Shown here one piece after another: positions 8,541 through 16,424 of a DNA stretch of 34,320 bases. This DNA is from Micromonospora andamanensis. Its GTDB lineage: Bacteria; Actinomycetota; Actinomycetes; Mycobacteriales; Micromonosporaceae. The stretch covers positions 1 through 34,320 of the forward strand of contig NZ_BOOZ01000062.1 of NCBI RefSeq assembly GCF_016863495.1, given 5' to 3'. Each line of letters begins with the position of its first letter. The first letter of the stretch is position 1. The notes beneath the pieces were generated by a model, which saw nothing but the letters and a program-made list of their open reading frames with translations, did not search any database and was not told the DNA's origin. Both the position numbers and the translations under genes were made by a program.

Positions 8541-9917
8541 TCAGGTCACGGCGTGCCGGGGCCGCCCGGGGCCCACGTGCCCGGGACCCGGGTCGTCGGA
8601 GGAGGCGCCCGCAGCGGGCCCGCCGCGGGCGGCGGGCCCGTCAGCAGCGCCGGAAGCGGCCCGCGCGGCGTCGATAGAGGCGGTCACGGTCTGCTGGTCG
8701 GGCCAGCGCAGCGCGACGAGCGACATCAGCACCACCCCGGCGGCGCTCCACACACCCACCACTACCGGAATCGGGAAACGCTCGGCGAGCAGCCCGGTCA
8801 CCAGCACTGCCGCACCCTGGATGACCTGGACGCCTGTCGCCATCACGCCGAACGCCCGGGCCCGGAAGCCGTCCGGCAGGGCCTGGACGAAGAGCCCGTT
8901 GGCCATCGGGAGCAACCCGGCGACCGCGAAGCCGCAGACGGCGGCGAGCAGCGCCACCACCACCGGCGGCGGGTCCAGCAGCGCGGGTACCAGGGCGAGC
9001 GGGGCGGCCACGGCCAACGGCCGGAGCAGGAGCAGCCGACGGGCCGGCGCGACCGTACGGCCGATGATGAGCCCGCCGAGGATGAAGCCGGCCGGGGTGG
9101 CCGCCATGATCACCGCCTGCGCCAGCCCCGGGTCCATGCTCTCGCCGGCATGTTCGTTGGCCCAGGCGGCGGCCAGCCCTTCGGGCACGCTGGAGAAGAG
9201 CATGGCGCTGAAGACCAGGACGGCGATCGCCCGCAGCACCGGTGTCCGGAAGACCATCTGGAAGCCCGCGGCGGTCTCCCGGAGCAGGTGACTGCGGTGG
9301 GCGCTGGTCATCGCCGGTGGCCGGTCGAGCACCCCGAGTCGGACGATGGCGGCCGACAGCGCGAAGGCGGCAGCGTTCATCAGCAGCGCGGCCGTGGGAT
9401 TCACCGTCGCGACGGCGGCGCCGAGCAGGTACCCGACCACCTGGGCGGCCTGCCCCACGCTGGCGTTCACGGACAACCCGACGACGAGCCGGTCCCCGGG
9501 CAGGATCAGCGGCAGCAGCGCCGACCGGGCGGCCTGACTCGGCGGGTTGGCCAGCGTGGTGGCGAACAGCAGCGCCAGGATCACCGGCACCGGCATCCCG
9601 GGGATGGCGACGAGCAGCATCATCGCCATCCGGATGAGGTCGCAGACGACCATGACCTGCCGGAACCGGTGCCGCTCGGCGATCGTCGCCAGCAGTGGAC
9701 CGCCGACCAGCCAGGGCAGATAACTGACCGCGAAGGCGGCGGCCGACAGCGCGACCGACTCGGTCTCCCGGTAGACCAGGAGGGTGACCGCCGCCTTGGC
9801 GACATAGTCACCGACCCAGGTCAGCGTGCTGGCCGCGAAGACGGCGCGATACTCACGCTGGGCGAAAACCTCCCGGAAGGTGGCCGGCCCTTCCGGAGAA
9901 GGTCGCTCGTCGGACAC
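8541..9917 (-). CDS. MFS transporter (MFS_3 / EntS-like)
   Basis: This integral membrane protein of about 458 residues has roughly 12 hydrophobic segments in two sixes. The N-terminal part contains STLTWVGDYVAKAAVTLLVY and AFAVSYLPWLVGGPLLATI, followed by the cytoplasmic loop AERHRFRQVMVVCDLIRM, a pattern seen in EntS/MFS_3 exporters. The C-terminal 60 residues are a soluble Ala/Gly/Pro-rich tail. A drug or siderophore efflux role is a family-level guess; no substrate can be assigned. GGAGG lies five bases before the GTG at 9917; ATGs at 9920 and 9929 are alternatives. Confidence 0.88.
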   Translation of the reverse strand: MSDERPSPEGPATFREVFAQREYRAVFAASTLTWVGDYVAKAAVTLLVYRETESVALSAAAFAVSYLPWLVGGPLLATIAERHRFRQVMVVCDLIRMAMMLLVAIPGMPVPVILALLFATTLANPPSQAARSALLPLILPGDRLVVGLSVNASVGQAAQVVGYLLGAAVATVNPTAALLMNAAAFALSAAIVRLGVLDRPPAMTSAHRSHLLRETAAGFQMVFRTPVLRAIAVLVFSAMLFSSVPEGLAAAWANEHAGESMDPGLAQAVIMAATPAGFILGGLIIGRTVAPARRLLLLRPLAVAAPLALVPALLDPPPVVVALLAAVCGFAVAGLLPMANGLFVQALPDGFRARAFGVMATGVQVIQGAAVLVTGLLAERFPIPVVVGVWSAAGVVLMSLVALRWPDQQTVTASIDAARAASGAADGPAARGGPAAGASSDDPGPGHVGPGRPRHAVT

Positions 9918-10141
9918 CATCGCCTCCATCGTCCCGGCGTCTGGCCACTCGTGATGGCGGCCGGGACCATCGTCAGGTCTGCGGATCAGCGAGGACGTGA
10001 CACCGCTCGGTAAGCGCGTGCACCGGATTCTGCCCGATCGTCTGACAACTGGCTAGGGCGAACGGTTGGTCGGTCGCATCTCCGACTGAACGAACGGACG
10101 ATACCCGAGGGGCCGCTCAGCCGCGACCCCCGCCGGTTAGC
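9918..10141. other. Intergenic region upstream of the MFS gene
   Basis: This 224-bp gap should hold the MFS promoter. Around 10062-10095 there is an imperfect inverted repeat (TTGGTCGG, eight bases, CCGACTGAA) that could be an operator. No regulator gene adjoins it, so the suggestion is weak. No gene is seen. Confidence 0.3.
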
Positions 10142-11194
10142 TCAGGTGGCGCCGCCCTGACCGGTCTCGGAATCCGATCGAGTAGGTACGCCTGGGTAGA
10201 TGCGGCCCGCCGCGATCCGCGCGGTGATACCCGAGTTCTCCAGCGCCTCGGCCAGCCGGCGACGCAGCTCCCGACCCACGCTGAACTGCCCGTCGGCGGT
10301 GGTCTTCACGACGGTCCGGATCACCGTGCCCTCCACCGTGACCTGCTCGACGCCGAGCACCTCCGGCGGTTCGACGATCGACTGGGCCAGCTCCGGGTCC
10401 ACCGCGACGGAGGCGGCGGCGGTACGCAGCACGGCCGTCGCCTCCTCGGTGCCGGCGAAACCGATAGGCAGGTCGACCACCACCAACGCCCAGCCCTGGC
10501 TCTTGTTACCCACCCGGATGATCTCGCCGTTGCGGATGTACCAGAGCACGCCCCGCCCGTCGCGGACTGTGGTGACGCGTAGTCCGACCGCCTCGACCAT
10601 GCCTGTGGCCTCGCCGAGATCGACGTTGTCGCCCACCCCGTACTGATCCTCGATCAGCATGAACAACCCCGCGATCAGGTCCTTGACCAGGCTCTGCGCG
10701 CCGAAACCGAGGGCCACGCCGGCGATGCCCGCGCTGGCCAGCAGCGGTGCCAGGTCGAAGCTGAACTCCTTGAGCACCATCAGCAGGGCGATGCCGAAGA
10801 TGAACGCGGTGCTCAGGCTCCGGAGCACCGAGCCGATCGCCTCGGCGCGCTGGCGGCGGCGCTCCGGGACGAACTCGCCGGGCTCGGTCGCGGCGCTCGG
10901 AATGCGCTCGCGCAGCGGGCGGAGCATTGTCGGCACTCCGGCGTCGCTGGTCGTGCGTACGAGCCGGCGGATCGTGCGGTGCACGAGCCATCGGGCGGCC
11001 AACGCCAGCAGCAGGATCAGGATGATCCGCAGTGGTTTGACGAGGATCCAGAAGCTGCCCTCGGCGAACCACACCGAGTCCGTCCAGTTGAAGACGATCT
11101 TGCACAGCGCCTCGTCCAGGCACTCCGGGCTCGGCGTGTCGACAGGTTCCGGGCTGGACGGGGCGGGGGTGGGGCTGAGGCTGCTGACGGTCAC
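10142..11194 (-). CDS. mscS: Small-conductance mechanosensitive channel, MscS family
   Basis: This 350-residue membrane protein has a Pro/Ser-rich N-terminus, a probably extracytoplasmic segment with two Cys (PECLDEALCKIVFNWTDSVW), two or three membrane helices, then the pore helix and MscS beta domain. The hallmark pore segment ASAGIAGVALGFGAQSLVKD is followed by LIAGLFMLIEDQYGVGDNV and by VRDGRGVLWYIRNGEIIRVG. MscS channels open under membrane tension and release solutes on osmotic downshock. I chose the GTG at 11194; the upstream extension to 11311 looks non-coding. It is divergent from the HNH gene. Confidence 0.9.
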   Translation of the reverse strand: MTVSSLSPTPAPSSPEPVDTPSPECLDEALCKIVFNWTDSVWFAEGSFWILVKPLRIILILLLALAARWLVHRTIRRLVRTTSDAGVPTMLRPLRERIPSAATEPGEFVPERRRQRAEAIGSVLRSLSTAFIFGIALLMVLKEFSFDLAPLLASAGIAGVALGFGAQSLVKDLIAGLFMLIEDQYGVGDNVDLGEATGMVEAVGLRVTTVRDGRGVLWYIRNGEIIRVGNKSQGWALVVVDLPIGFAGTEEATAVLRTAAASVAVDPELAQSIVEPPEVLGVEQVTVEGTVIRTVVKTTADGQFSVGRELRRRLAEALENSGITARIAAGRIYPGVPTRSDSETGQGGAT

Positions 11195-11443
11195 AGTGTT
11201 TTCGTACCGCAACCGACCGGCAGGCCCGCCGCCGACCCACCGACAGGTGACACCCGGCCCGTCGCGCGGTCGGCAGAAAGCGCCGGGGGTACCCAGGATT
11301 AGTACGTGCATTCGCGGGTCCGATCAGGGACGATTGGCGCAGCGGACGTCGGTGATCCGGCCGGCGTCGACGTGGTGTGGGGCTGTGCCCGACGCCGGTC
11401 GGCGGTGGCGAGTGGTAAGCCGCTTGACCGGGAGGGTGACGCG

Positions 11444-11977
11444 ATGCCTGACATACGACCCACGGTGGGCTCCGGCGCGCTGGTCCTCAACGCCACCTAC
11501 GAGCCGCTGTGTGTCGTGTCGGTACGTCGAGCCGCGATTCTCGTGCTCTCCGCCAAAGCGGTGTGTGTCGCCGACGGCGACGGCATCCTGCACAGCGCCC
11601 GTAGCGCGCTGCCGGTGCCCTCGGTCGTCCGGCTCACCCGTTTCGTCCGGGTGCCGTACCGGACCCACGTGGGCCTGTCCCGCCGCGCCATCTTCGCCCG
11701 GGACGGCTGGCGTTGCGCCTACTGCCGGGGTCCGGCGGAGACCATCGACCACGTCTTCCCCCGCAGCCGGGGCGGCCGGCACGCCTGGGAGAACGTGGTC
11801 GCCGCCTGCGCCAGATGCAATCACACGAAGGGCGACAAGACCCCCGCCGAACTCGGCTGGCGGCTGCACTCGTTGCCCACCGCCCCCAAGGGGATCGCCT
11901 GGCGGGTGCTCGGCCACCGCGCCCCCGATCCGCGCTGGGCCGACTGGCTCGACCTCCGCGAACCCGAAGCCGCCTGA
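11444..11977 (+). CDS. HNH endonuclease
   Basis: This 177-residue protein has an N-terminal domain (LVLNATYEPLCVVSVRRA) common to a widespread actinobacterial HNH family, then a zinc-bound HNH nuclease at about residues 85-140. Visible motifs are FARDGWRCAYC, the catalytic IDHVFPRSRGG, and CARCNHTKGDKTP, giving two CxxC pairs around the His-Asn active site. It is solitary and not part of a recognisable restriction or intein system, so its role (DNA repair or defence) is open. The ATG at 11444 has GGAGGG eight bases upstream. A 5' extension to 11306 is less likely. Confidence 0.88.
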   Translation: MPDIRPTVGSGALVLNATYEPLCVVSVRRAAILVLSAKAVCVADGDGILHSARSALPVPSVVRLTRFVRVPYRTHVGLSRRAIFARDGWRCAYCRGPAETIDHVFPRSRGGRHAWENVVAACARCNHTKGDKTPAELGWRLHSLPTAPKGIAWRVLGHRAPDPRWADWLDLREPEAA

Positions 11978-12078
11978 CAGTCAACGGCGCGTTGTCCGCC
12001 CAGCCCAACCCCCTCAAGATCCCCACCTGCGCTCGCGGACGACACCCCGCGCCACTCAAGCGGGGAGGGCGCCGAACA

Positions 12079-12152
12079 GGTTTTCGGGGGAGCCCGACCC
12101 GCGCAGGGATCAAGCCTGACCGCCCGGAGCGGGTCGGGCTCCCCCGAAAACC
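12079..12152. repeat. 24-bp perfect inverted repeat, bidirectional terminator or REP-like element
   Basis: Positions 12079-12102 (GGTTTTCGGGGGAGCCCG, continuing to 12102) are the exact reverse complement of 12129-12152, with a 26-base spacer. The arms end in four Ts or As, so each strand would give a stem followed by a U-run. It lies between the convergent HNH and sortase genes. It can act as a two-way terminator and also has the shape of a small palindromic dispersed repeat. Confidence 0.8.
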
Positions 12153-12168
12153 CCCCACACCAGCCACG

Positions 12169-13005
12169 TCACCGAGCCTCGACAAGCGAAGCGAAGACCA
12201 CCACGTTGTCCGCGTACCCCGTCTCCCCACCGACCCAGCGCCCACCGCAGGTGATCAGTCGTAGCTGTGGCCGGCTGAAGTCACCGAAGACGTCGTCGGT
12301 CGGCAGCCGCTCCTTGTCGTACCGGCCGACCCGGTCCACCTCGAAGACCGCCACCGAGCCGTCCGAGCGGGCGACCTCAACCCGGTCACCGGCCTCCAAC
12401 TGGGACAGCTCATGGAAGACGGCCGGTCCGGTGGTGGTGTCGACGTGACCCACGATGACTGCCGGTCCGTACTGGCCGGGGGTCGGTCCCTGGTCGTACC
12501 AGCCGGCCTCCTGAGCGCGTTCGGCGGGCGGTGCGGCGATGCTGCCGTCCGGCGCGATGCCCACGTTGTGCACCGGAGCCGCCAGGTCGATCTCGCTGAT
12601 CTCGATACCGACCGGCTCGCTCGCCGCCAGCAGCGGGAACTTCTTGGGCGGCTGCGCGAGCCCGGCGATGAAGCGGTCCGGTAGCAGGCTCAACCCGGTC
12701 ACCCGCTCGACGCCGAGCATCGCGATGATCAGGAACATCAGCGAGCCGACCACCAGCACCGGTAGCCCGGGACCGGCACGGCCGAGCCGTCCGGACCCCG
12801 CCGCCCAGGCCGGCCGGCGTCTGGGCGGTAGCGGTGCCGCCGTGGGATCGGGCGTGGTGACGCTGGCCGTACCGACCTGCGCGGCGACCCGGGCCAGCCG
12901 GCCGGCCGCCACGACCAGTCCCCGCCAGGCGCGCTGACTCCGACGGGTGCTGGTCCGGCGTGGGCCGGGGCCCGGTTCCGGAGTGGGTACGCGGAAGCCG
13001 GCCAT
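12169..13005 (-). CDS. Class F-type sortase
   Basis: This 278-residue membrane-anchored transpeptidase has a basic cytoplasmic N-terminus, one membrane helix (about 81-98) and a C-terminal sortase beta-barrel. The catalytic His187 is in VIVGHVDTTTGP and Cys253 in LRLITCGG. In the position where sortases commonly have the third catalytic residue, before DNVVVFA, this protein has Ala265. Arg256, three residues after the Cys, is the nearest Arg. Sortases attach surface proteins to the cell wall or to each other. The gene starts 12 bases after the upstream secreted-protein gene, which suggests an enzyme-partner operon. The start is the ATG at 13005, without a strong ribosome-binding site. Confidence 0.85.
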   Translation of the reverse strand: MAGFRVPTPEPGPGPRRTSTRRSQRAWRGLVVAAGRLARVAAQVGTASVTTPDPTAAPLPPRRRPAWAAGSGRLGRAGPGLPVLVVGSLMFLIIAMLGVERVTGLSLLPDRFIAGLAQPPKKFPLLAASEPVGIEISEIDLAAPVHNVGIAPDGSIAAPPAERAQEAGWYDQGPTPGQYGPAVIVGHVDTTTGPAVFHELSQLEAGDRVEVARSDGSVAVFEVDRVGRYDKERLPTDDVFGDFSRPQLRLITCGGRWVGGETGYADNVVVFASLVEAR

Positions 13006-13017
13006 GGCGACTGTGGG

Positions 13018-13560
13018 TCAGGAACCGACCCGGCGTCGGCTGCTCAGCAGCCCGAAGACCACCGCCGCGGCCACCGTGGCGACGCCGCCCAGCAGCAGCA
13101 TCGAGCCGGTGCCCCGGTCGGCTGTACCCCCGGCACCGGTGGCCGGGCCCTTGGTGGGCTGGTCCATGTTCAGCACGGTGAGCGTGGTGCTGTCCGTCCG
13201 GTCGTTGTCACAGCGCAGGTGCACCGGATAGTCGCCGGCGGCCTTGTCACCGGGCACGGTGACCGAACCGGTGAGGAAGCCGTTGTCCGGCCGGAGGAAG
13301 ACCCGGTTGAACGCGTCCGAGGTCACTTCGGCCTGACGGTCGTTTGCGTTGTCGCAGCTGGCCCGGATGCTCACCCGGGAGCCGGCCTGGACGCTGTTCG
13401 GGGTCACCTCGACGAATGTGTCCTGACCCGCTCTGGCGGGTGCGGGCAGGGCCAGCAACCCGGCCAGCGCGAACGCCGCGATCAGGACGAACGCTCCGAA
13501 CGGTCGGGCGATGGTCGACAGGGCGCGGTGGACGCCTCCGTACTGTCGCAGACCTCGCAT
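13018..13560 (-). CDS. Secreted surface protein with C-terminal membrane anchor, sortase neighbour
   Basis: This 180-residue protein has a signal peptide (residues 1-44, cleavage after PARA) and a beta-rich extracellular domain of about 90 residues (VTPNSVQAGSRVSIRASC to YPVHLRCDND, with two Cys likely bonded). A Gly/Thr-rich linker, a hydrophobic segment (MLLLGGVATVAAAVVFGLL) and a basic tail SSRRRVGS follow. The tail has the shape of a sorting signal but I see no LPxTG or LAxTG motif before it. The ATG at 13560 has GGGAGG upstream. It is probably a structural or adhesive cell-surface protein and the first gene of a pair with the sortase. Confidence 0.75.
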   Translation of the reverse strand: MRGLRQYGGVHRALSTIARPFGAFVLIAAFALAGLLALPAPARAGQDTFVEVTPNSVQAGSRVSIRASCDNANDRQAEVTSDAFNRVFLRPDNGFLTGSVTVPGDKAAGDYPVHLRCDNDRTDSTTLTVLNMDQPTKGPATGAGGTADRGTGSMLLLGGVATVAAAVVFGLLSSRRRVGS

Positions 13561-13632
13561 GATCCTCCCTCCCGGCACCGGCGCACCGGTCCTGCTGGGG
13601 CGACCCGCGGTGCTTTCCCTCTGCTCCGGTGG

Positions 13633-14082
13633 CTAACCGCCGGGGCCGGGCAGCGGGGCGACGGCCTGCCAGCCGAGCGGGGTGGAGAGCACCATCGTGC
13701 TCGACGGCTGGCCATAGGGGGCGAGTCGGTCGATGACCGCCTCGAAGTCACCTATCGAGCCGGCCGCGACCTTGAGCACGCTGCACGCGTCGCCGGTGAT
13801 CCGGTGGATCTCCAGAATCTCCGGCCACCGGGCGACCTCGGGGTCGTGCAGGATGCAGCGGGCGCCATAACAGGACATCCGGATCAGCGCGACCACCGTG
13901 CGGCCGGCCCGGGCCAGGTCCACGTGGGCGTGGTAGCCGCTTATCACACCGGTCTCCTCCAGCCGCCGCACCCGCTCGGCGACCGCGGGTGGGGACAGGT
14001 GCACCCGCCGGGACAACTCGCTGAACGACAACCGCGCGTCGGCCTGCAACTCGCGGAGCAGGGCCCAGTCCATCTCGTCCAT
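13633..14082 (-). CDS. Lrp/AsnC family transcriptional regulator
   Basis: This 149-residue protein has the N-terminal winged helix-turn-helix of the Lrp/AsnC family (MDEMDWALLRELQADARLS, then LSPPAVAERVRRLEETGVI), followed by a RAM ligand-binding domain with the typical GDACSVLKVAAGSIGDFE. These proteins sense amino acids and form octamers or higher assemblies on DNA. The gene is divergent from kynA, 148 bases away, which suggests that it controls the tryptophan catabolic operon, probably in response to tryptophan, kynurenine or a related metabolite. The start at 14082 is the first Met before the HTH. Confidence 0.92.
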   Translation of the reverse strand: MDEMDWALLRELQADARLSFSELSRRVHLSPPAVAERVRRLEETGVISGYHAHVDLARAGRTVVALIRMSCYGARCILHDPEVARWPEILEIHRITGDACSVLKVAAGSIGDFEAVIDRLAPYGQPSSTMVLSTPLGWQAVAPLPGPGG

Positions 14083-14102
14083 GCTCGCGACCTTACGTCC
14101 GA

Positions 14103-14144
14103 CAGGTCGATCCGGGCGAGCGGCTTCCGTTCCGCAGGTCGATC
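14103..14144. promoter_or_regulatory. Candidate Lrp-type operator: paired CAGGTCGATC repeats
   Basis: CAGGTCGATC occurs at 14103-14112 and again at 14135-14144, 32 bases apart, which is close to three helical turns. The pair sits inside the 148-bp gap between the Lrp-type regulator and kynA. Helically phased sites are typical of Lrp-family binding. No clear -35/-10 pair is visible, so promoter positions are not assigned. Confidence 0.45.
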
Positions 14145-14230
14145 GCGAAAAGAGCCGTTGAAGAGGCATTCCATCCGGCCAACCACACGGGAGATCATGA
14201 CGGGACGGGCGACCCGGAAGGAGCGGACGC

Positions 14231-15124
14231 ATGGAGCAGACGGATCTGCGCCCCCGGACGGAGGTGCGTCCGGTCACCGCGCGGCAGCGGGTGGCCCGCG
14301 CCGCGCGTAACGGTGGCGAGCCCACCCTGGACTTCGCCGAGCGGGTGCCGTACGACGCGTACGTGCAGGCCAGCACCCTGCATCGGCTCCAGCAGCCGTT
14401 GAGTGGCGACCCGGGTGAGATGTCCTTCCTCATGGTCAGCCAGATCATGGAGTTGTACTTCGGCCTGACCTGCCACGAGTTGCGGGAGACGTCCCGGTTG
14501 CTGCGCGCCGACCGGGTGTGGGAGGCGCTGGCCCCACTGCGTCGGTCCGCGCTGCACCTGGAGGGACTCAACGCCGCCTGGCGGGGCCTGCGCTGGATGA
14601 CCCCTGCCGACTTCAACCGCTTCCGCAACCTGCTCGGCGAGGGGTCGGGCTTCCAGTCGGCGATGTACCGCCACCTGGAGTTCCTGCTCGGGCTCCGTGA
14701 CCCGGCACTGATCCGGCCGTTCCGCCGGCAGACCGAGGTGTACGCCGAACTCACCGACGCCCTGGCCACGCCGAGCGTCTGGGACGAGGTGGTCGCCCTG
14801 CTCGCCCGGCACGGTCACGACCTGCCGACGGACCTGTTGGCGCGGGACGTGGCCACCGAGCACGAGTCGCACCCCGCCGTCGAGGCGGCCTGGGTGGAGA
14901 TCTACGCCGACGCCGGCCCGGACAATCACCTGCGGTTGCTCGGCGAGGCGCTGACCGAGGTGGCCGAGCAGTTCGGCGACTGGCGGCACCACCACATCAA
15001 GGCGGTGCAGCGCACCATGGGTGCCAAGGTCGGCAGCGGCGGCTCCGCCGGGTTGGCGTGGTTGCAGCGCAGCATGGCCCGGGTGGTCTTTCCGGAGTTG
15101 TGGTCGGCCCGGACAGCGATGTGA
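14231..15124 (+). CDS. kynA: Tryptophan 2,3-dioxygenase
   Basis: This 297-residue haem dioxygenase converts L-tryptophan to N-formylkynurenine, the first step of the operon's pathway. Family motifs are YDAYVQASTLHRLQQPL, the substrate-site LGEGSGFQSAMYRHLEFLLG, and the C-terminal haem region WRHHHIKAVQRTMGAK with VFPELWSARTAM. His255 aligns with the haem ligand (His240 of Xanthomonas TDO) and Arg147 with the carboxylate-binding Arg117. The usual distal His55 is replaced by Ser70 (FLMVSQIMEL), and Thr254 of GTGGS by Ser269. The ATG at 14231 follows AAGGAG with seven-base spacing. It is the first gene of the operon. Confidence 0.93.
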   Translation: MEQTDLRPRTEVRPVTARQRVARAARNGGEPTLDFAERVPYDAYVQASTLHRLQQPLSGDPGEMSFLMVSQIMELYFGLTCHELRETSRLLRADRVWEALAPLRRSALHLEGLNAAWRGLRWMTPADFNRFRNLLGEGSGFQSAMYRHLEFLLGLRDPALIRPFRRQTEVYAELTDALATPSVWDEVVALLARHGHDLPTDLLARDVATEHESHPAVEAAWVEIYADAGPDNHLRLLGEALTEVAEQFGDWRHHHIKAVQRTMGAKVGSGGSAGLAWLQRSMARVVFPELWSARTAM

Positions 15125-15131
15125 GGCGGTG

Positions 15132-16424
15132 GTGACGACGATGAGCAGTGACACCGAGGCCGAAGCGCTCCGCCTCGACGCGGCCGAGCCGGGGCACCGG
15201 CACCTGTTCCACGTGCCGCCGGCCGAGGGTGGTCGCTATCCGGAGGTCGCGTACCTGGCGGGCAACTCGCTCGGCCTGCAACCGAGGGCCACCCGTGCCG
15301 AACTCCTGGCCGATCTCGACGCCTGGAGCCGGCTCGGCGTCGAGGGGCATCTGGAGGCCGACCGGCCGTGGCTGCCGTACCACGAGTTGCTGACGGCGCC
15401 GGCCGCGCGACTGGTCGGCGCCCTGCCCACGGAGACCGTGGTGATGAACTCGCTGACTGTCAACCTGCACCTGCTGATGGTCAGCTTCTACCGGCCGGTG
15501 GGTGAGCGGACCCGGATCGTCATCGAGGACACCGCCTTCCCGTCGGACAGCTACGCGGTGCGCAGCCAGGCACGGTTCCACGGCCTGGACCCGGACACCA
15601 CTGTCGTCCGGCTCGCGCCCCGCCCCGGTGAGGACACCCTGCGGACCGAGGACGTCACCGGTTACCTGGCGGCCGAGGGGCACACGGTGGCGCTGGTGCT
15701 GCTCGGTGGGGTCAACTACCTCACCGGCGAGCTGCTGGACATTCCGGCGATCACCGCGGCCGGCCGGGCCGCCGGGGCTGTCGTCGGATGGGACCTGGCG
15801 CACGCGGCGGGCAACGTGCCGCTGTCGCTGCACGACTGGGACGTCGACTTCGCCGCCTGGTGCTCGTACAAGTACCTGAACTCCGGCCCCGGCGCGTTGG
15901 CCGGCGTATTCGTGCACGAACGGCACCACGGCGACCGGACGCTGCCCCGCTTCGAGGGGTGGTGGAGCACTGCGGCGGCCACCCGGTTCGAGATGGCCCC
16001 GGTCAGCCGGCCACCGACCACCGTCGAGGCGTGGCAAGTCTCCAATCCGCCGATCTTCGCGATGGGGCCGGTCCGCACGTCGCTGGAACTGTTCGACTCG
16101 GTAGGCATGCCGACGCTGCGGGAGCGCAGCCTCCGGCTCACCGGTTACCTGGAGCGGCTGTTGGACGAGGTCACCGCCGGTCGGCCGATGACCGTGATCA
16201 CCCCGCGTGAGCCGCGTCGACGCGGCTGCCAACTGTCGGTACGCATCGGCGAGGGCAGCGCCAACGAGCTGACCAGGCGACTGCGCCACGAGCACGGGGT
16301 GGTCGCCGACGCCCGGGAACCGGATGTGGTCAGGTTCGCCCCGGTGCCGCTGTACTCGACGTACCACGACTGCTGGCGGGTCGCCGACGCGCTGGCCGCG
16401 ACGGTATCGGAGGTGGCCCGGTGA
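15132..16424 (+). CDS. kynU: Kynureninase
   Basis: This PLP enzyme of about 430 residues cleaves 3-hydroxykynurenine (or kynurenine) to 3-hydroxyanthranilate (or anthranilate) and alanine. Diagnostic parts are YLAGNSLGLQPRA near the N-terminus, VVMNSLTVNLHLLMVSFYRP, the PLP-binding WDLAHAAGNVPL, and CSYKYLNSGPGALAG with the Schiff-base Lys. These are followed by GWWSTA, WQVSNPPI and the C-terminal VVRFAPVPLYSTYHDCW. I prefer the GTG at 15132, five bases after GTGAGG; the ATG at 15141 is an alternative. It lies seven bases after kynA and overlaps kmo by four bases. Confidence 0.93.
   Translation: MTTMSSDTEAEALRLDAAEPGHRHLFHVPPAEGGRYPEVAYLAGNSLGLQPRATRAELLADLDAWSRLGVEGHLEADRPWLPYHELLTAPAARLVGALPTETVVMNSLTVNLHLLMVSFYRPVGERTRIVIEDTAFPSDSYAVRSQARFHGLDPDTTVVRLAPRPGEDTLRTEDVTGYLAAEGHTVALVLLGGVNYLTGELLDIPAITAAGRAAGAVVGWDLAHAAGNVPLSLHDWDVDFAAWCSYKYLNSGPGALAGVFVHERHHGDRTLPRFEGWWSTAAATRFEMAPVSRPPTTVEAWQVSNPPIFAMGPVRTSLELFDSVGMPTLRERSLRLTGYLERLLDEVTAGRPMTVITPREPRRRGCQLSVRIGEGSANELTRRLRHEHGVVADAREPDVVRFAPVPLYSTYHDCWRVADALAATVSEVAR

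Noticed and set aside
10062..10095. Imperfect inverted repeat as a TetR-type operator for the MFS gene
   Set aside because: The match between arms is partial and there is no adjacent regulator gene, so it is noted only within the intergenic entry.
13633..14769. A 378-residue version of the Lrp-type regulator
   Set aside because: The extra 229 residues run antisense through kynA and have no family similarity; the HTH begins right after the Met at 14082.
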